Positions 17,737 to 26,844 of a stretch of DNA of 64,000 bases are shown piece after piece; the stretch's first letter is position 1; each line of letters starts with the position of its first letter. Below the pieces are notes generated by a model. It was not told the DNA's origin and made no database searches. It was given only the letters and a program-made list of their open reading frames with translations. The translations under genes and the position numbers were made by a program. This DNA comes from Flectonema sp. DT1601 (lineage: Eukaryota > Euglenozoa > Diplonemea > Diplonemida > Diplonemidae): positions 1-64,000 of the forward strand of contig OZ025809.1 in assembly GCA_964019425.1 (NCBI GenBank). The letters are read 5' to 3'.

Positions 17737-20604
17737 CTATAGATTTGGTACATCCGCCCAGGGTTCGATGCTGTCAGGTTGAACTATTCCTTGGAGGGCG
17801 ATGTTACAATCTTCCTGCGGCAACTTAGAACTCCAGAATCCTTTCGCTATTCGGTTCGTCGAACGTACCCACTTCAGCGATCGATACCTAAACAGAGCAG
17901 TTCTGGCCTGTTTTTCTATTATCAACTTCATCGGGAGCATGTTCGCCTCCAAGAGCAGTGGGAGAGACCTGGTGTAGATGCTGCAACCCGTTATCCCTCT
18001 CGCAATCTTCTTCAGATTCAAGTCCACAAGATCAATCTGACCCTCAGATAGGAAAGGACCGAAGCTCTCCAGCCCATATGACAGCCTTGAAAGTATGTAC
18101 AGGTTCTTGACCATGCACAGCGTCTTAAAATCAAAATCATACTGTTCTAGTTTCCCCAGGAGTGCAAGACCCTTCCTGGTCTCATCCAGCATCTTTCCGA
18201 CCTGTGTTCCATAAGATAAATCACCATCAATGTGCACCCCCAGGTATTTAACGCTGTCTACCATCGGCATCAGTACTGCAGTTAACAACTTTACTCTCAG
18301 CTTACTTGATCCATCAGGGAAAATTGCAAGCAGGTCCTTCGTATTAGCAACTTCGGTATCATCCACCTTGAGAATGGTTTCTCCACTCCCCAGAATTGGC
18401 CTTCCAAACTCGTTCGGTCTGATCATCTTAGCCAGATCTCCCCTGCTTACAACGTAATAATTATCCTTTGCAGTCCTGGGGAAGCCCAGTCTCCAGTAGA
18501 TATCCTTTGGGCAGCGCACAGGCATACCACATGTCTTAGAGACGGACAGTGCCATATCATTGGTTTTGCACCAGCTATCCACAAGTCCAAGGATCCATTG
18601 CGCTTTCTTATTGGTTAAATTAACGTCCTTATCAGAGACTACACAAGCGGTGTCATCTGCATAAAGAGCCGAAACTGAGCCAGTCTTCTCCAACAACTTT
18701 GCCAGGTCATCAACATAAATCAGGTATAGCAGCGGACCGATAATCGATCCTTGGGGAACCCCCCTCGTTACCGTTCTGTAGGAGCTAAGGTTGCCATTCG
18801 CACTCACCCTTGCCTGCCTGCCCTTCAGGAAGTCAACTACCCATGCAATGAACGGGGAGGGAATACGCATGTTCTTCATCTTCTTGATCAGTTTCTCATG
18901 ATTAATTCTATCAAATGCTTCCGTGAAGTCGAACGACAGCAGAACAGAGCTCTTGTTCTTTTCACTGGCCTCATGAAGAGCGTTGACTAACATTGAAATC
19001 TGCTCACACGTATTCCTTCCTCTTCTAAAACCCGCCTGGATAGACGACAGGGCATTGTTCTGGGTAAGCCAATAATACATCAACCTATCATAAATCACTC
19101 TTTCAAGTACTTTACCCACCACCGAGGTCAACGTGATCGGTCTGAAACTTGCGATCTTATCTTTTGGCTTACCTGGTTTGTAAACTGGCTTGATAAGACC
19201 CTCCTTCCAGATCCTCGGTACCTTTGACGTTAGCCACGATTCATTGAATAACGCCAGGAGGAAATCCATTCCTATCACCGATAAGTTCTTCAACATTATC
19301 CCATGGATTCCATCTGGACCTGGTGCTTTCCCGGGCCTTACCTTCTTGATGGCTCGCTTCAGTTCAGTCATTGTTAGATTCCCTCCGATTTTGGCGAAGT
19401 CGCTGCTCTTCGTATTCGGAGGTCCTAGTTTACGTTTTGTCGGGGTCTTAACAAATTGTTCCAAGAACTTCGCAGGTAGTTGGTTCTCGTCAAACTCCGG
19501 AATGTGAATTTCACGTCCTTCATCCGTCTCAAGGTCCTTTATCTTTTTGAACGCATATGCAAAGCCTTCACCTTTTGCTAGCCGTTCAGCGATAAATTTT
19601 CCCTTCGCACGCTTGGTATCTGGGGTGGAAGCGTTCCACATTCTTCTTCTCTTCCCTTTGATCCGAAGCCTTCTTCTAACGTACCTCTTCGCTACTCCAA
19701 GAACGATTCTGTTGAACGTTACTGCTCTTCTCCCAACGCTCGCAGAGTTGTTTACCTTTCCAAACCTGTAGTCTAGTTCATGTTCATATGAGTACCAATC
19801 AGCTGTATTGAAGTCCCAGACCGATCTCTTCGTCGCGTGGTTGCCCGAAGGCTCAAGGGGTGAGAGCGTATCGAAGGTAGCAGAGAGTGGTGTATGATCC
19901 GAACCGTGCTCAATTCCTTCACCTACCAGCTCAAAGTTAAGCAGTTGAATCTCCTCGTGGTGCAGGATCAGATCGGGCGAGGTCCCATGTCTCGGCAGTG
20001 TCGCTAGACCTGGCGGGTTCGCAATCAGGAGGTCCTCTTGCCCTGTCCAGTTGAGAAGGTCACAGCCTTTTACGTCGGTTTTCTTGGACCAGTACCTATG
20101 GTGTGCGTTGAAGTCACCAGCGAGAATGAACTTGCCAACACGTTTCAGGGAGAATAGTTCAAAATTAATCCTCGAGCTCGGTGGGGAGTAGATGTTGAGA
20201 ATACTTACGTCTTCGTTAATTCTGACACCCATCGACTCGACGGTTCCTCTCATCGACGGTATGGAGATATCAAAGCAATCATGTTGAATTCCTCGTTTTA
20301 TTAAAGTGATCAGGCCACCTCCCCTTCCTGGCCTATCCCTCCTGTAGCAAACGTAGTTCCAATGAAACAATGCCATCCTGCAAGAAGTCTCCTGAAGGCA
20401 AAGTACGTCGGGGTCAAGCTTACTCAGGATGTGTCCAATGAACTCCATTTTGTTCGAGATGGTGCGACAATTCCAACTGATTACATTTAGTTTGCAAGAG
20501 GGACCATCCTTTCTCCTATTTGGCCCTGGGTTTCGTTCAACGTCCCCTGCTATCAGCAAGAGACGTCTTCGAGTCTCAGCCCAGTTCCTTCCATCTACGT
20601 GCCG
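17737..20604 (-). CDS. LINE endonuclease and reverse transcriptase
   Basis: A frame of about 955 residues in register with ORF1 but separated from it by TGA. There is no ATG near its beginning. An exonuclease-endonuclease-phosphatase fold is clear: NVISWNCRTISNKMEF, LCLQET, GDFNAHHRYW and SDHTPL. The RT has FRPITLTSVVGK, LSFDFTEAFDRI, GVPQGSIIGPLLYLIYVDDL and the active site LYADDTA. The endonuclease nicks the target and the RT primes from the nick. Expression without its own start fits the 2A-like motif at its N-terminus. Confidence 0.85.
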   Translation of the reverse strand, partial: RHVDGRNWAETRRRLLLIAGDVERNPGPNRRKDGPSCKLNVISWNCRTISNKMEFIGHILSKLDPDVLCLQETSCRMALFHWNYVCYRRDRPGRGGGLITLIKRGIQHDCFDISIPSMRGTVESMGVRINEDVSILNIYSPPSSRINFELFSLKRVGKFILAGDFNAHHRYWSKKTDVKGCDLLNWTGQEDLLIANPPGLATLPRHGTSPDLILHHEEIQLLNFELVGEGIEHGSDHTPLSATFDTLSPLEPSGNHATKRSVWDFNTADWYSYEHELDYRFGKVNNSASVGRRAVTFNRIVLGVAKRYVRRRLRIKGKRRRMWNASTPDTKRAKGKFIAERLAKGEGFAYAFKKIKDLETDEGREIHIPEFDENQLPAKFLEQFVKTPTKRKLGPPNTKSSDFAKIGGNLTMTELKRAIKKVRPGKAPGPDGIHGIMLKNLSVIGMDFLLALFNESWLTSKVPRIWKEGLIKPVYKPGKPKDKIASFRPITLTSVVGKVLERVIYDRLMYYWLTQNNALSSIQAGFRRGRNTCEQISMLVNALHEASEKNKSSVLLSFDFTEAFDRINHEKLIKKMKNMRIPSPFIAWVVDFLKGRQARVSANGNLSSYRTVTRGVPQGSIIGPLLYLIYVDDLAKLLEKTGSVSALYADDTACVVSDKDVNLTNKKAQWILGLVDSWCKTNDMALSVSKTCGMPVRCPKDIYWRLGFPRTAKDNYYVVSRGDLAKMIRPNEFGRPILGSGETILKVDDTEVANTKDLLAIFPDGSSKLRVKLLTAVLMPMVDSVKYLGVHIDGDLSYGTQVGKMLDETRKGLALLGKLEQYDFDFKTLCMVKNLYILSRLSYGLESFGPFLSEGQIDLVDLNLKKIARGITGCSIYTRSLPLLLEANMLPMKLIIEKQARTALFRYRSLKWVRSTNRIAKGFWSSKLPQEDCNIALQGIVQPDSIEPWADVPNL
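20521..20559 (-). other. 2A-like ribosome-skipping motif
   Basis: The residues LLIAGDVERNPGP fit the 2A consensus D-V/I-E-x-N-P-G-P preceded by a hydrophobic stretch. In T. cruzi L1Tc and in several animal LINEs a 2A at the start of the endonuclease protein is known and active. Here it lies 27 codons after the ORF1 stop, so skipping would release the endonuclease-RT from an ORF1 fusion. Confidence 0.75.
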
Positions 20605-23600
20605 TCATTTACCTTCCAAGAATCTCGTCATCAGCATCTCTAAACGATCCATCCTTCGTTCCATCGTATCCTGTTCAGCTGTCGACTTCTTCACAGTTTT
20701 CTTTGTCACAACCTGCTCTACAGGACCTACTTCCTTCAAGGCTCCTTTCCTCTCCTCAATCTTCACACCCGCTTCCCGCCAGAGTCTCTTCCCCTTCCCC
20801 TTACCATGAAAGGATAAGAATTCTGCTCGCAAGTAGCAACGATTAGAGGCCTCCCCCTCTGTTGGGTCACGTCTCTTCTCCGGCGGAGTAAGGCCTTTTT
20901 CCGGTGTGCTCTCCGCAGTTGACGTTGGCTGAGTTTTCTCCTTCACATCCACCTCTCTGGCAGCTTGGCGCTTCTTACGATTTTGTCTTTGAACTACCTC
21001 AACCGTACATGCCCTACCGTCGATTAATACCGTGTCGTCATCCGGCACTTCAGCACGCACCCTCATCCATCTGTATCCAGTCCTTACTCCATCCACGGTT
21101 GCTCTCACATGCCACCCATCCTTCGCCAGCAGCGCTACCGCTTCACGGGGAAGTACATCTAACGGAATTCCCGAGATTTCTAATTCAGGGAGCTTTGCAG
21201 GGATCCCCAGTTTTTCCCTGGTTACATCTTCCAGCTCCGGTGAAACTCTGATACCAAAACCTTTAGGGTTTTCGACTAATCCCAACGATTCCAAGGAATC
21301 AGAGTGTTCAACTGCCTCCTTCAAAGAGCACTCGTCCTGAAGCCAAATAACTGTATCCTTCGGAGCCTCCCTTTCGTCTTGGATCCACAAGAACCTCCCA
21401 TCTTTGCCGGAAGTTCTTAGCAGTTCCACCGCCCCGGATTTCCTCAGTCGGATGACAGCCGACACCGTACTCTTCGTTACCCTGAAGTTGTACGCTTCCA
21501 TGAAGCCGGGTGTGTCCTTCATTTCTTTTGTGATGAGGTGCTCAGGCTTACTCGCTAACTCAAGCCACTTATCATCCTTCCACCTTCTTTTAGGAGCGGT
21601 CACTATTGCCTTCACCGATTTAATACCCCGCTTACCCTTTGGTAGAGCAGCCTCACCCAGGTCATGAATGAAGATGCGATGTACCTTGTTTCCATCCTTG
21701 CTCGATAATAGCACGTGTTCCCTTCTTCCTTGTCCATTCACTTGGTCCAGCGTTACCACGCTGCACGTTTTCCATGCAGGAACCTCCGGCTTCATCCCCA
21801 GAAGATCTCTTGCCTCCGAAGGCGTCGCAAGGGCTACTCCTTGATTCCCTTTCGATACCTCCTCAAACTTCGTGACCGGAATGTTCCAATCAGCTTCCCT
21901 CAGGCTCCAGGAGTTCAACACTTCCCTCTCCTTCTTGTTGGTTTTCTCCCAGAGACGTCTGGCTTTTTCAACAGCTTTCATCGACTGCGTCGCTTTCTTT
22001 TCCAGTGATTCCCACTCGGATGTGCAGTTCCTCTGTACAGCTGATCTAACCTTTGACTCATCAGTGGTGAGGCCGTAGGAGCGAGAGTAGGTCAGACCGT
22101 TCACTAAGTTGGCAATTCCCAGTGGTGGTTGGCTCGGGGCTACTACGACCTCATTCACTTCTTCGCTTCTCTGGGATGAGGCCAACTCCTGTCTCAGTTC
22201 TTTTAGCTGAGTCTGGAGTTCCATGAGCAACTTCCTCAGCTCACCCTTCTCTTCTCTCTCTTTCTGGAGCTCCAGTCGGAGTTGTTCAATTCCCTGTTGT
22301 TGCGGCGGGTACGGTTGCCTTTGATGCATCGGTGCATAAGGCTGGTGCTGCATGTAGTAGACCGGAGGTTGGCTTACTGCATGCGTTTGCTGACGGAGGC
22401 TGCTTTGTTGCTGTTGTCGCAGTTTTCCTTCTTGAAGTTCCAGATCTAGCTTTGACTTCTGGTCTTCTTGTTGCTGTTGTTCGAACTCCTTTCCAAGCTC
22501 CCGTTGAAGTTGGAGCAGTTCCTTCCTCCCTTGTTCCTTCTCCTTTTCTTGTTGTTGTTGGAGTTGATGGCTACGCAGCTTCTGTTGTTCGAACTCCATG
22601 TCTAGCTTGTTCCTGAGACACTGGAGTTCCTTCCTACCCTTCTCCATCTCGTCCTCCTGCTGGCGTTGTAGTTGGAGTCGTTGATGCTCAAGGTCATCTT
22701 CCTGCTTTTTGATTTCTTCCCGTCTCTGTTGTTGTTGCTGCTGGTCCAGTTTGCCCTTTTCCAACTCCACATTCAGTTGATGTTGAAGCAGCTGCTGTTT
22801 TTCCTCCAGGCTAACCTGTTGCAGTTGCAGATTCTGTTGAATCCTGGACTGTTCTTGTTGTTGTTGGCGTTGGTCTTCTTCGAGTTGGCATCTTCTTCTT
22901 CGGAGAGATTCATCCTCGACAGCCTTCTCCTTGCTGTGCTGCTGTTCGAGCTGCTGTTGTTGGATCAGTATTTGTTCCTGCTTCTGTTGTAGGTCTGCTT
23001 TATATTGTAGCAGTTCTTGTTGTTGTTGGTTTAACAACTCTTGGCTATGTTGTTGGTTTTGATGTTGTTGTTGGACTTGATGCTCAAGTTGTTGTTGCTG
23101 TTGTATATGCTTATCCTGCTGTTGTTGGACTTGTTGATCAAGTTGCTGTTGCTGCTGCTGTTGGATTTCCTGCTGCTTTTTGACTTGATGGCTAAGTTGC
23201 TGTTCTTGCTGTTGTTGCTTCAGACAGAGTTCATCTTCGTACTGAGTAAGAGCCTTCTGTTGTTGATGCAGATGTTCCTGGTTTTGTTGCTGTTGATGGT
23301 CCAGTTGTTTCTGGTTGACAAGTTGTTGCTGTTGATGGTTAGTCAGTACTTCCTCAAGCTGTTGTTGCTTTTGGAATAATTCTTCCTGTTTCTTCTGGAA
23401 GTTAACTTCTAGCTCACTCTGTTGTTTGCAGAGGAGCTCTTGTTGTTGCAGCAGTTCGTTCTTCTCTTCTTCCTGCTCTGCCTGTTTTTTCTTGAGGACC
23501 TTCTCGTCCTTCTTCCTGTCTTCGTCCCGATCCAGCCTTCTTAGGCCATCCCGTGCGAGTCTCTCCCTCAACTCGTCTCGTTCCTTCGTGTCTACGCTCG

Positions 23601-23736
23601 TCTTCCTGTCTTTCTTACCGTTCCCGTTCTCTGTGTGTGCTTTCCGGTTCCTTTCCTTCCGTGAGAGTATTTCACCTCCCATCTGGTTGCAAAATTTAGT
23701 CGGTCTCTGCCGTCCGAGACCGCCGCGTGGAGGCAT
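20605..23736 (-). CDS. LINE ORF1 protein, Q-rich coiled coil plus RRM-like domain
   Basis: 1,043 residues from ATG at 23,736. A basic N-terminus (to about 90) is followed by a very long Q/E/L/K coiled coil (about 90-520). A globular middle with tryptophans (about 540-800) precedes a C-terminal part (about 850-940) with LPELEISGIPLDVLPREAV and DDTVLIDGRACTVEVVQ, laid out like an RRM. The end is basic with another short coiled coil. By position and composition it is the RNA-binding chaperone ORF1p. It ends LEGK then TGA CGG, a context known for readthrough in some plant viruses. Confidence 0.75.
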   Translation of the reverse strand: MPPRGGLGRQRPTKFCNQMGGEILSRKERNRKAHTENGNGKKDRKTSVDTKERDELRERLARDGLRRLDRDEDRKKDEKVLKKKQAEQEEEKNELLQQQELLCKQQSELEVNFQKKQEELFQKQQQLEEVLTNHQQQQLVNQKQLDHQQQQNQEHLHQQQKALTQYEDELCLKQQQQEQQLSHQVKKQQEIQQQQQQQLDQQVQQQQDKHIQQQQQLEHQVQQQHQNQQHSQELLNQQQQELLQYKADLQQKQEQILIQQQQLEQQHSKEKAVEDESLRRRRCQLEEDQRQQQQEQSRIQQNLQLQQVSLEEKQQLLQHQLNVELEKGKLDQQQQQQRREEIKKQEDDLEHQRLQLQRQQEDEMEKGRKELQCLRNKLDMEFEQQKLRSHQLQQQQEKEKEQGRKELLQLQRELGKEFEQQQQEDQKSKLDLELQEGKLRQQQQSSLRQQTHAVSQPPVYYMQHQPYAPMHQRQPYPPQQQGIEQLRLELQKEREEKGELRKLLMELQTQLKELRQELASSQRSEEVNEVVVAPSQPPLGIANLVNGLTYSRSYGLTTDESKVRSAVQRNCTSEWESLEKKATQSMKAVEKARRLWEKTNKKEREVLNSWSLREADWNIPVTKFEEVSKGNQGVALATPSEARDLLGMKPEVPAWKTCSVVTLDQVNGQGRREHVLLSSKDGNKVHRIFIHDLGEAALPKGKRGIKSVKAIVTAPKRRWKDDKWLELASKPEHLITKEMKDTPGFMEAYNFRVTKSTVSAVIRLRKSGAVELLRTSGKDGRFLWIQDEREAPKDTVIWLQDECSLKEAVEHSDSLESLGLVENPKGFGIRVSPELEDVTREKLGIPAKLPELEISGIPLDVLPREAVALLAKDGWHVRATVDGVRTGYRWMRVRAEVPDDDTVLIDGRACTVEVVQRQNRKKRQAAREVDVKEKTQPTSTAESTPEKGLTPPEKRRDPTEGEASNRCYLRAEFLSFHGKGKGKRLWREAGVKIEERKGALKEVGPVEQVVTKKTVKKSTAEQDTMERRMDRLEMLMTRFLEGK

Positions 23737-23748
23737 TTTGTGTGGTCC

Positions 23749-23779
23749 CTAAATAAATAAAAGCTTTAGAATTATGTGG
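23749..23779 (-). other. Possible decayed spliced-leader relic at LINE 5' end
   Basis: Read on the minus strand this begins CCACATAATTCTAAAGCT and continues TTTATTTATTTAGG. It shares ATTCTAAAGCT and an ending TTTATT with the intact SL copies but lacks the middle. It is just upstream of the LINE ORF1 start, where an SL would sit. Chance similarity cannot be excluded. Confidence 0.35.
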
Positions 23780-23850
23780 CTACATAGCTCAATTGATAGA
23801 ACGCCGGTCTGAAAGAATGGCGGTCGAGGGTTCAAAACCCGCTGACGGCG
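23778..23850 (+). mobile_element. tRNA-like SINE head
   Basis: TAGCTCAATTGATAGAACGC resembles box A and GGGTTCAAAACCC box B. The acceptor ends do not pair, so it is not a working tRNA. The downstream CTGACGGCGGTTTTTGTTT recurs in degraded form near 26,660-26,680, which supports a dispersed SINE family. It lies directly upstream of the long LINE. Confidence 0.5.
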
Positions 23851-24869
23851 GTTTTTGTTTGGTGCTCAGTTTCGGTGGCAAATTACCTAAATGGAATTTT
23901 GAGTTTCGCGTTGTTATACTCCAAATTTTTTATACACCGTGATATTTATAATTACAGTATATTCTTTAGCCTTCCATTTTTCAAAAGAAATTCTTTATAC
24001 AGCTTGATCACTTCTTTCTCTCACACTCACGTTTTCGAAGTGGTGGAGCTAAGTCCAACGAAAACGGACTTCAGTTACCCCGCCGCAGCGAGCCACCTTG
24101 AACCAGGGTGTTCTTGCAATCACGCGTTCTAGTGTAATCGCTTGTTTTTGGTGTGTGTGTAGTTTTTAAGTTTTATTATTTCGACAGGTGCAAAGCATGG
24201 AAGGACAATTTGCTCTGTTAGTACTTGTGGCTTAACCTGTCTACAGGAAAATTAGTTTAACCAATGGTACAATTCACTTTGTACAATGTTCTTACTTTTT
24301 TCATTTCTATCCCTTGTTTTGCTTTATTTCATTTCACCCCAGTACAACTAACAACGTAAATGCCACACAGTTCCCTTTCCGTGGGAACCTTGCAAATGGC
24401 AGTTTTAAATTACGTAATATCATCCTTTGTCTTTGCTGCTCTAGTGTACAATGAAGTTTGAGTTCTCATCTTCGATTTTTCCTCAATTTAGACGAGTCCG
24501 ATCATGGGCAAAAAGTGTTGCACCGACCTGGCTGTAGACACTGTCTCTAGATAAGGCATTTTACATTTAACAATTGTTTCAGATGTGCAAATTCCGTGTG
24601 TTATATAAAACAAGCTTGCATTATTAGAAGTTATCCTTGGGAACATGTCCCTCAATATATAAAGTTCTTCATCGTTTTACTTTTCCATTTTGTCATTCTT
24701 TACGCTTTATCACAGGGTTTTTTCATACTTGTACATTTAAGTTTGAAATCCCACCCACCCACCCCCTGTGACGGCGCGCCTGGGCGAGCCTCACCACGAG
24801 GACACGGCCAGACAGCGCCACGCTAGTAAAAGAGAAATCAAAACGGATAATCGCCTTTTGTATGAAATC
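23851..24869. other. Gene-free repeat-bearing stretch
   Basis: No gene recognised. Positions 24,205-24,385 form one copy of a ~180-bp direct repeat whose other copy is 25,450-25,632 (shared strings GCTCTGTTAGTACTTGTGGC and ACAGGAAAATTAGTTTAACC). A G/C-rich island at 24,757-24,815 stands out from the AT-rich surroundings. Confidence 0.6.
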
Positions 24870-25435
24870 GGAATTAGTAGCTACAAATAAAAACACAACA
24901 CAACACAACTTCACCACAAACCACAACACGAAGAACAAGTTCAGTAAAATCAAGGAAGGCAAAAGAAATAGTTTCACAGAAACATCTGACACAGACACAC
25001 GAGCACTCTAACCACACATATATGAACACACAACACACACACAAAGGGTAATGAGAACTCGTCAGAGTTTCAAAAAACAACGCACAACACATACATGCAT
25101 ACACACACACCAGGAGGTTTACTGAAGCTTCCTCTCACCTCATCATAAGTTCAGCTCCTGTTTACGAAAAATGACAAATATACAAAATACAAAAGTTACA
25201 AAATTGCAAACACCCTCTCATGTCACCATCACCGCAAAGCCCTCTCAACGATCCCTCCTTCCATCACACGGCAAGTGGTACCATTTTCCACTTAACTTAC
25301 ACCCCACTTCCTCCACCACATCACTTGTGACATGTCCTTCCTGATAACAAAAAGAAGAAAGAATGATTGCAAACAAACTAACAGAACAAACAACAAATTA
25401 ATAACCTAAAGTCAGCGGCAAAACCTTTCCCCCGT
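24870..25435 (-). repeat. Dispersed repeat R1, fullest copy
   Basis: Parts recur elsewhere: 25,197-25,308 is almost identical to 37,498-37,600, the C/A-rich 24,880-25,140 part matches 37,090-37,445 with divergence, and 25,315-25,431 is almost identical to 32,372-32,490. On the minus strand it reads as a short coding end (GHVTSDVVEEVGCKLSGKW... then stop) followed by a long 3' region, so it may be the 3' end of a Penelope-like element whose RT piece lies at 32 kb. Confidence 0.6.
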
Positions 25436-25449
25436 TGTGAATGTTTGGA

Positions 25450-25631
25450 AATCTTGCTCTGTTAGTACTTGTGGCTTAACCCTTTCTTTCACTCTGTCTA
25501 CAGGAAAATTAGTTTAACCAATGGTACAATTCACTTTGTACAATGTTCTTGCTTTTTTCATTTCTATCCCTTGTTTTTGCTTTATTTCATTTCACCCCAG
25601 TACAATTAACAACGTAAATGCCGCACGGTTC
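25450..25631. repeat. Second copy of the ~180-bp direct repeat
   Basis: Matches 24,205-24,385, with a short insert (CCTTTCTTTCACT) in this copy. It ends at GGTTCCC, where GCAAACCC octamers begin. Confidence 0.7.
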
Positions 25632-25840
25632 CCCGCAAACCCGCAAACCCGCAAACCTGCAAACAGCCCCAGCAACAGGAGCAGAACAAGTTTCAGCAAC
25701 AAGAGCAGCGGAGGTTGGAAGAGTTTGAATGCAACAACAGATGTAACAACAGCAAACACTTCAGCACAGGGACTTCTGCTTCAACAAACCCGCAAACCCG
25801 ACCCGTCGAGGCTCGCTTCGCTTGTGCAAAGTTACTTTTG
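25632..25840 (+). mobile_element. LINE ORF1 Q-rich fragment between inverted octamers
   Basis: GCAAACCC octamers (the reverse of arrays 1-3) occur at 25,632-25,664 and again at 25,790-25,808. The bases between them read QPQQQEQNKFQQQEQRRLEEF, the composition of the Q-rich coiled coil of the LINE ORF1. The right side ends in the GCGAGCC-type array edge, inverted. It is a small octamer-bounded capture of a retroelement piece. Confidence 0.55.
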
Positions 25841-26694
25841 TTTTTTTGAATAGATTTCTTTTTCTTTTTGTAAAAATATGATAAAATGAAAACAATGGCT
25901 AGGTTATAGTGTGGCTTGCGTTATCTGTTGTATGTTTGAAATCATTTTATAAATCATTCACAGTCAAACTTATGTCTGCAATGTGAGTGACAATTTTACC
26001 TGGGATGGGAATAAGTATTAATAAGGTTATCGTTCATTTTTTGGTTTGTTCATTATCACTTTCTTCCATTCAGCAGAGTGGAAATGTGGCTTGCCCCTTG
26101 CCTCGCCTGCAATGTTTCAGGCCTTTGCCTTCAAAAAGTACGTTTCTATTTTTTCTTTTTCTTTTTTTTTATGTGGCAGTAGTAAATGAACTCTGAGTTC
26201 AGAAGGTGGAAGTTGTTTTAAATAATGTGGCAAATAAAACAAAAAGTTGTAAGGTAGAAATGTGGAATGCTGTTGGGGAGGGAATCTTATTCGAGAAGGT
26301 GGAAGAGTTTTTTTTTTTTTTTTCCTTTTTTTCAGCAACGAAAGGAAGAGAGGGCTCATGCACTTTTTTTCTTTACCTGTTGTTGTTGTCATCACAGGTG
26401 AGGAGGGTGCATCGAAAACGTGAGTGTGAGAGAAAAAGAGTGATCGAGCTGTATAAATAATTTCTTTTGAAAGCGAAGAAAGCTAAAGAATATATAAAAA
26501 ATGTCTCTTTTGTTCATTTTTCCAACTTTGGAATCATACACTTTCCTGTCTGATTCCTTTGATTCTTTCTCTGCAGTGCTAAGCTTGGTGGAAAATTACC
26601 TGAATGAATTCTAGGGTTTTTTGGCTTCCAAGGAAAAAACTTTTTTTTTGGAACCTGCTGACGGCTGTTTTTTGTTTAGGGACCCAAAAGAGGA
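25841..26694. other. Gene-free AT-rich stretch
   Basis: No gene recognised. The segment at about 25,965-26,040 is an inverted, diverged copy of 2155-2260; the shared core ATTAATAAGGTTATCGTTCA is clear. Otherwise there are long T runs and short open frames without recognisable content. The 26,580-26,690 part resembles degraded SINE material from 23,840-23,900. Confidence 0.5.
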
Positions 26695-26757
26695 AAGGCC
26701 AAGTTGCGTGAGCGAAGCGAGCCTGGACCGGTATCTCTGTGCGGGTTTGCGGGTTTT
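26695..26757 (+). repeat. Octamer-array edge with two octamers
   Basis: GCGAGCGAAGCGAGCCTGGACC and GGTATCTCT lead to GCGGGTTTGCGGGTTT, then a T run. It is the same edge as at array 1 but with only about two repeat units, either an ancestral or a collapsed array. Confidence 0.65.
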
Positions 26758-26844
26758 TTTTACCAGTTGTTGTTTTCATTTGAGGCAAGGGAACTGAAAG
26801 ATTCCTCAATTAAAACAAATGGGATAAGGGGGAATGCCATTTAC

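Larger units (their letters stand above)
16390..23779 (-). mobile_element. Near full-length LINE, ingi/L1Tc-like
   Basis: About 7.4 kb on the minus strand: a possible SL relic, ORF1, AP-like endonuclease, RT, RNase H, CCHC-type finger, 3' UTR and an A-rich tail ending in TAAATAAATAAATAAA. From 23,736 to 16,714 there is a single frame of 2,341 codons broken only by TGA at 20,605-20,607 and TAG at 17,737-17,739. Domain order (endonuclease, RT, RNase H, zinc finger) plus a 2A motif recall trypanosome L1Tc/ingi elements, but with a large Q-rich ORF1 added in front. Confidence 0.85.

Noticed and set aside
20605-20607. TGA as a sense codon in a variant genetic code
   Set aside because: TGA serves as the natural stop at other frames in the window (for example the gag-recombinase junctions), so reassignment is unlikely; readthrough or a point change is preferred.
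21000-23500. Plus-strand leucine- and serine-rich frames opposite the LINE ORF1
   Set aside because: They mirror the CAG/CTG-rich coiled-coil codons on the other strand and have no domain of their own.
23778-23850. Functional tRNA gene
   Set aside because: Box A and B are present but the acceptor ends do not pair and the D and anticodon stems are poor; a SINE head is preferred. The same applies to 2838-3170 and 16,109-16,175.
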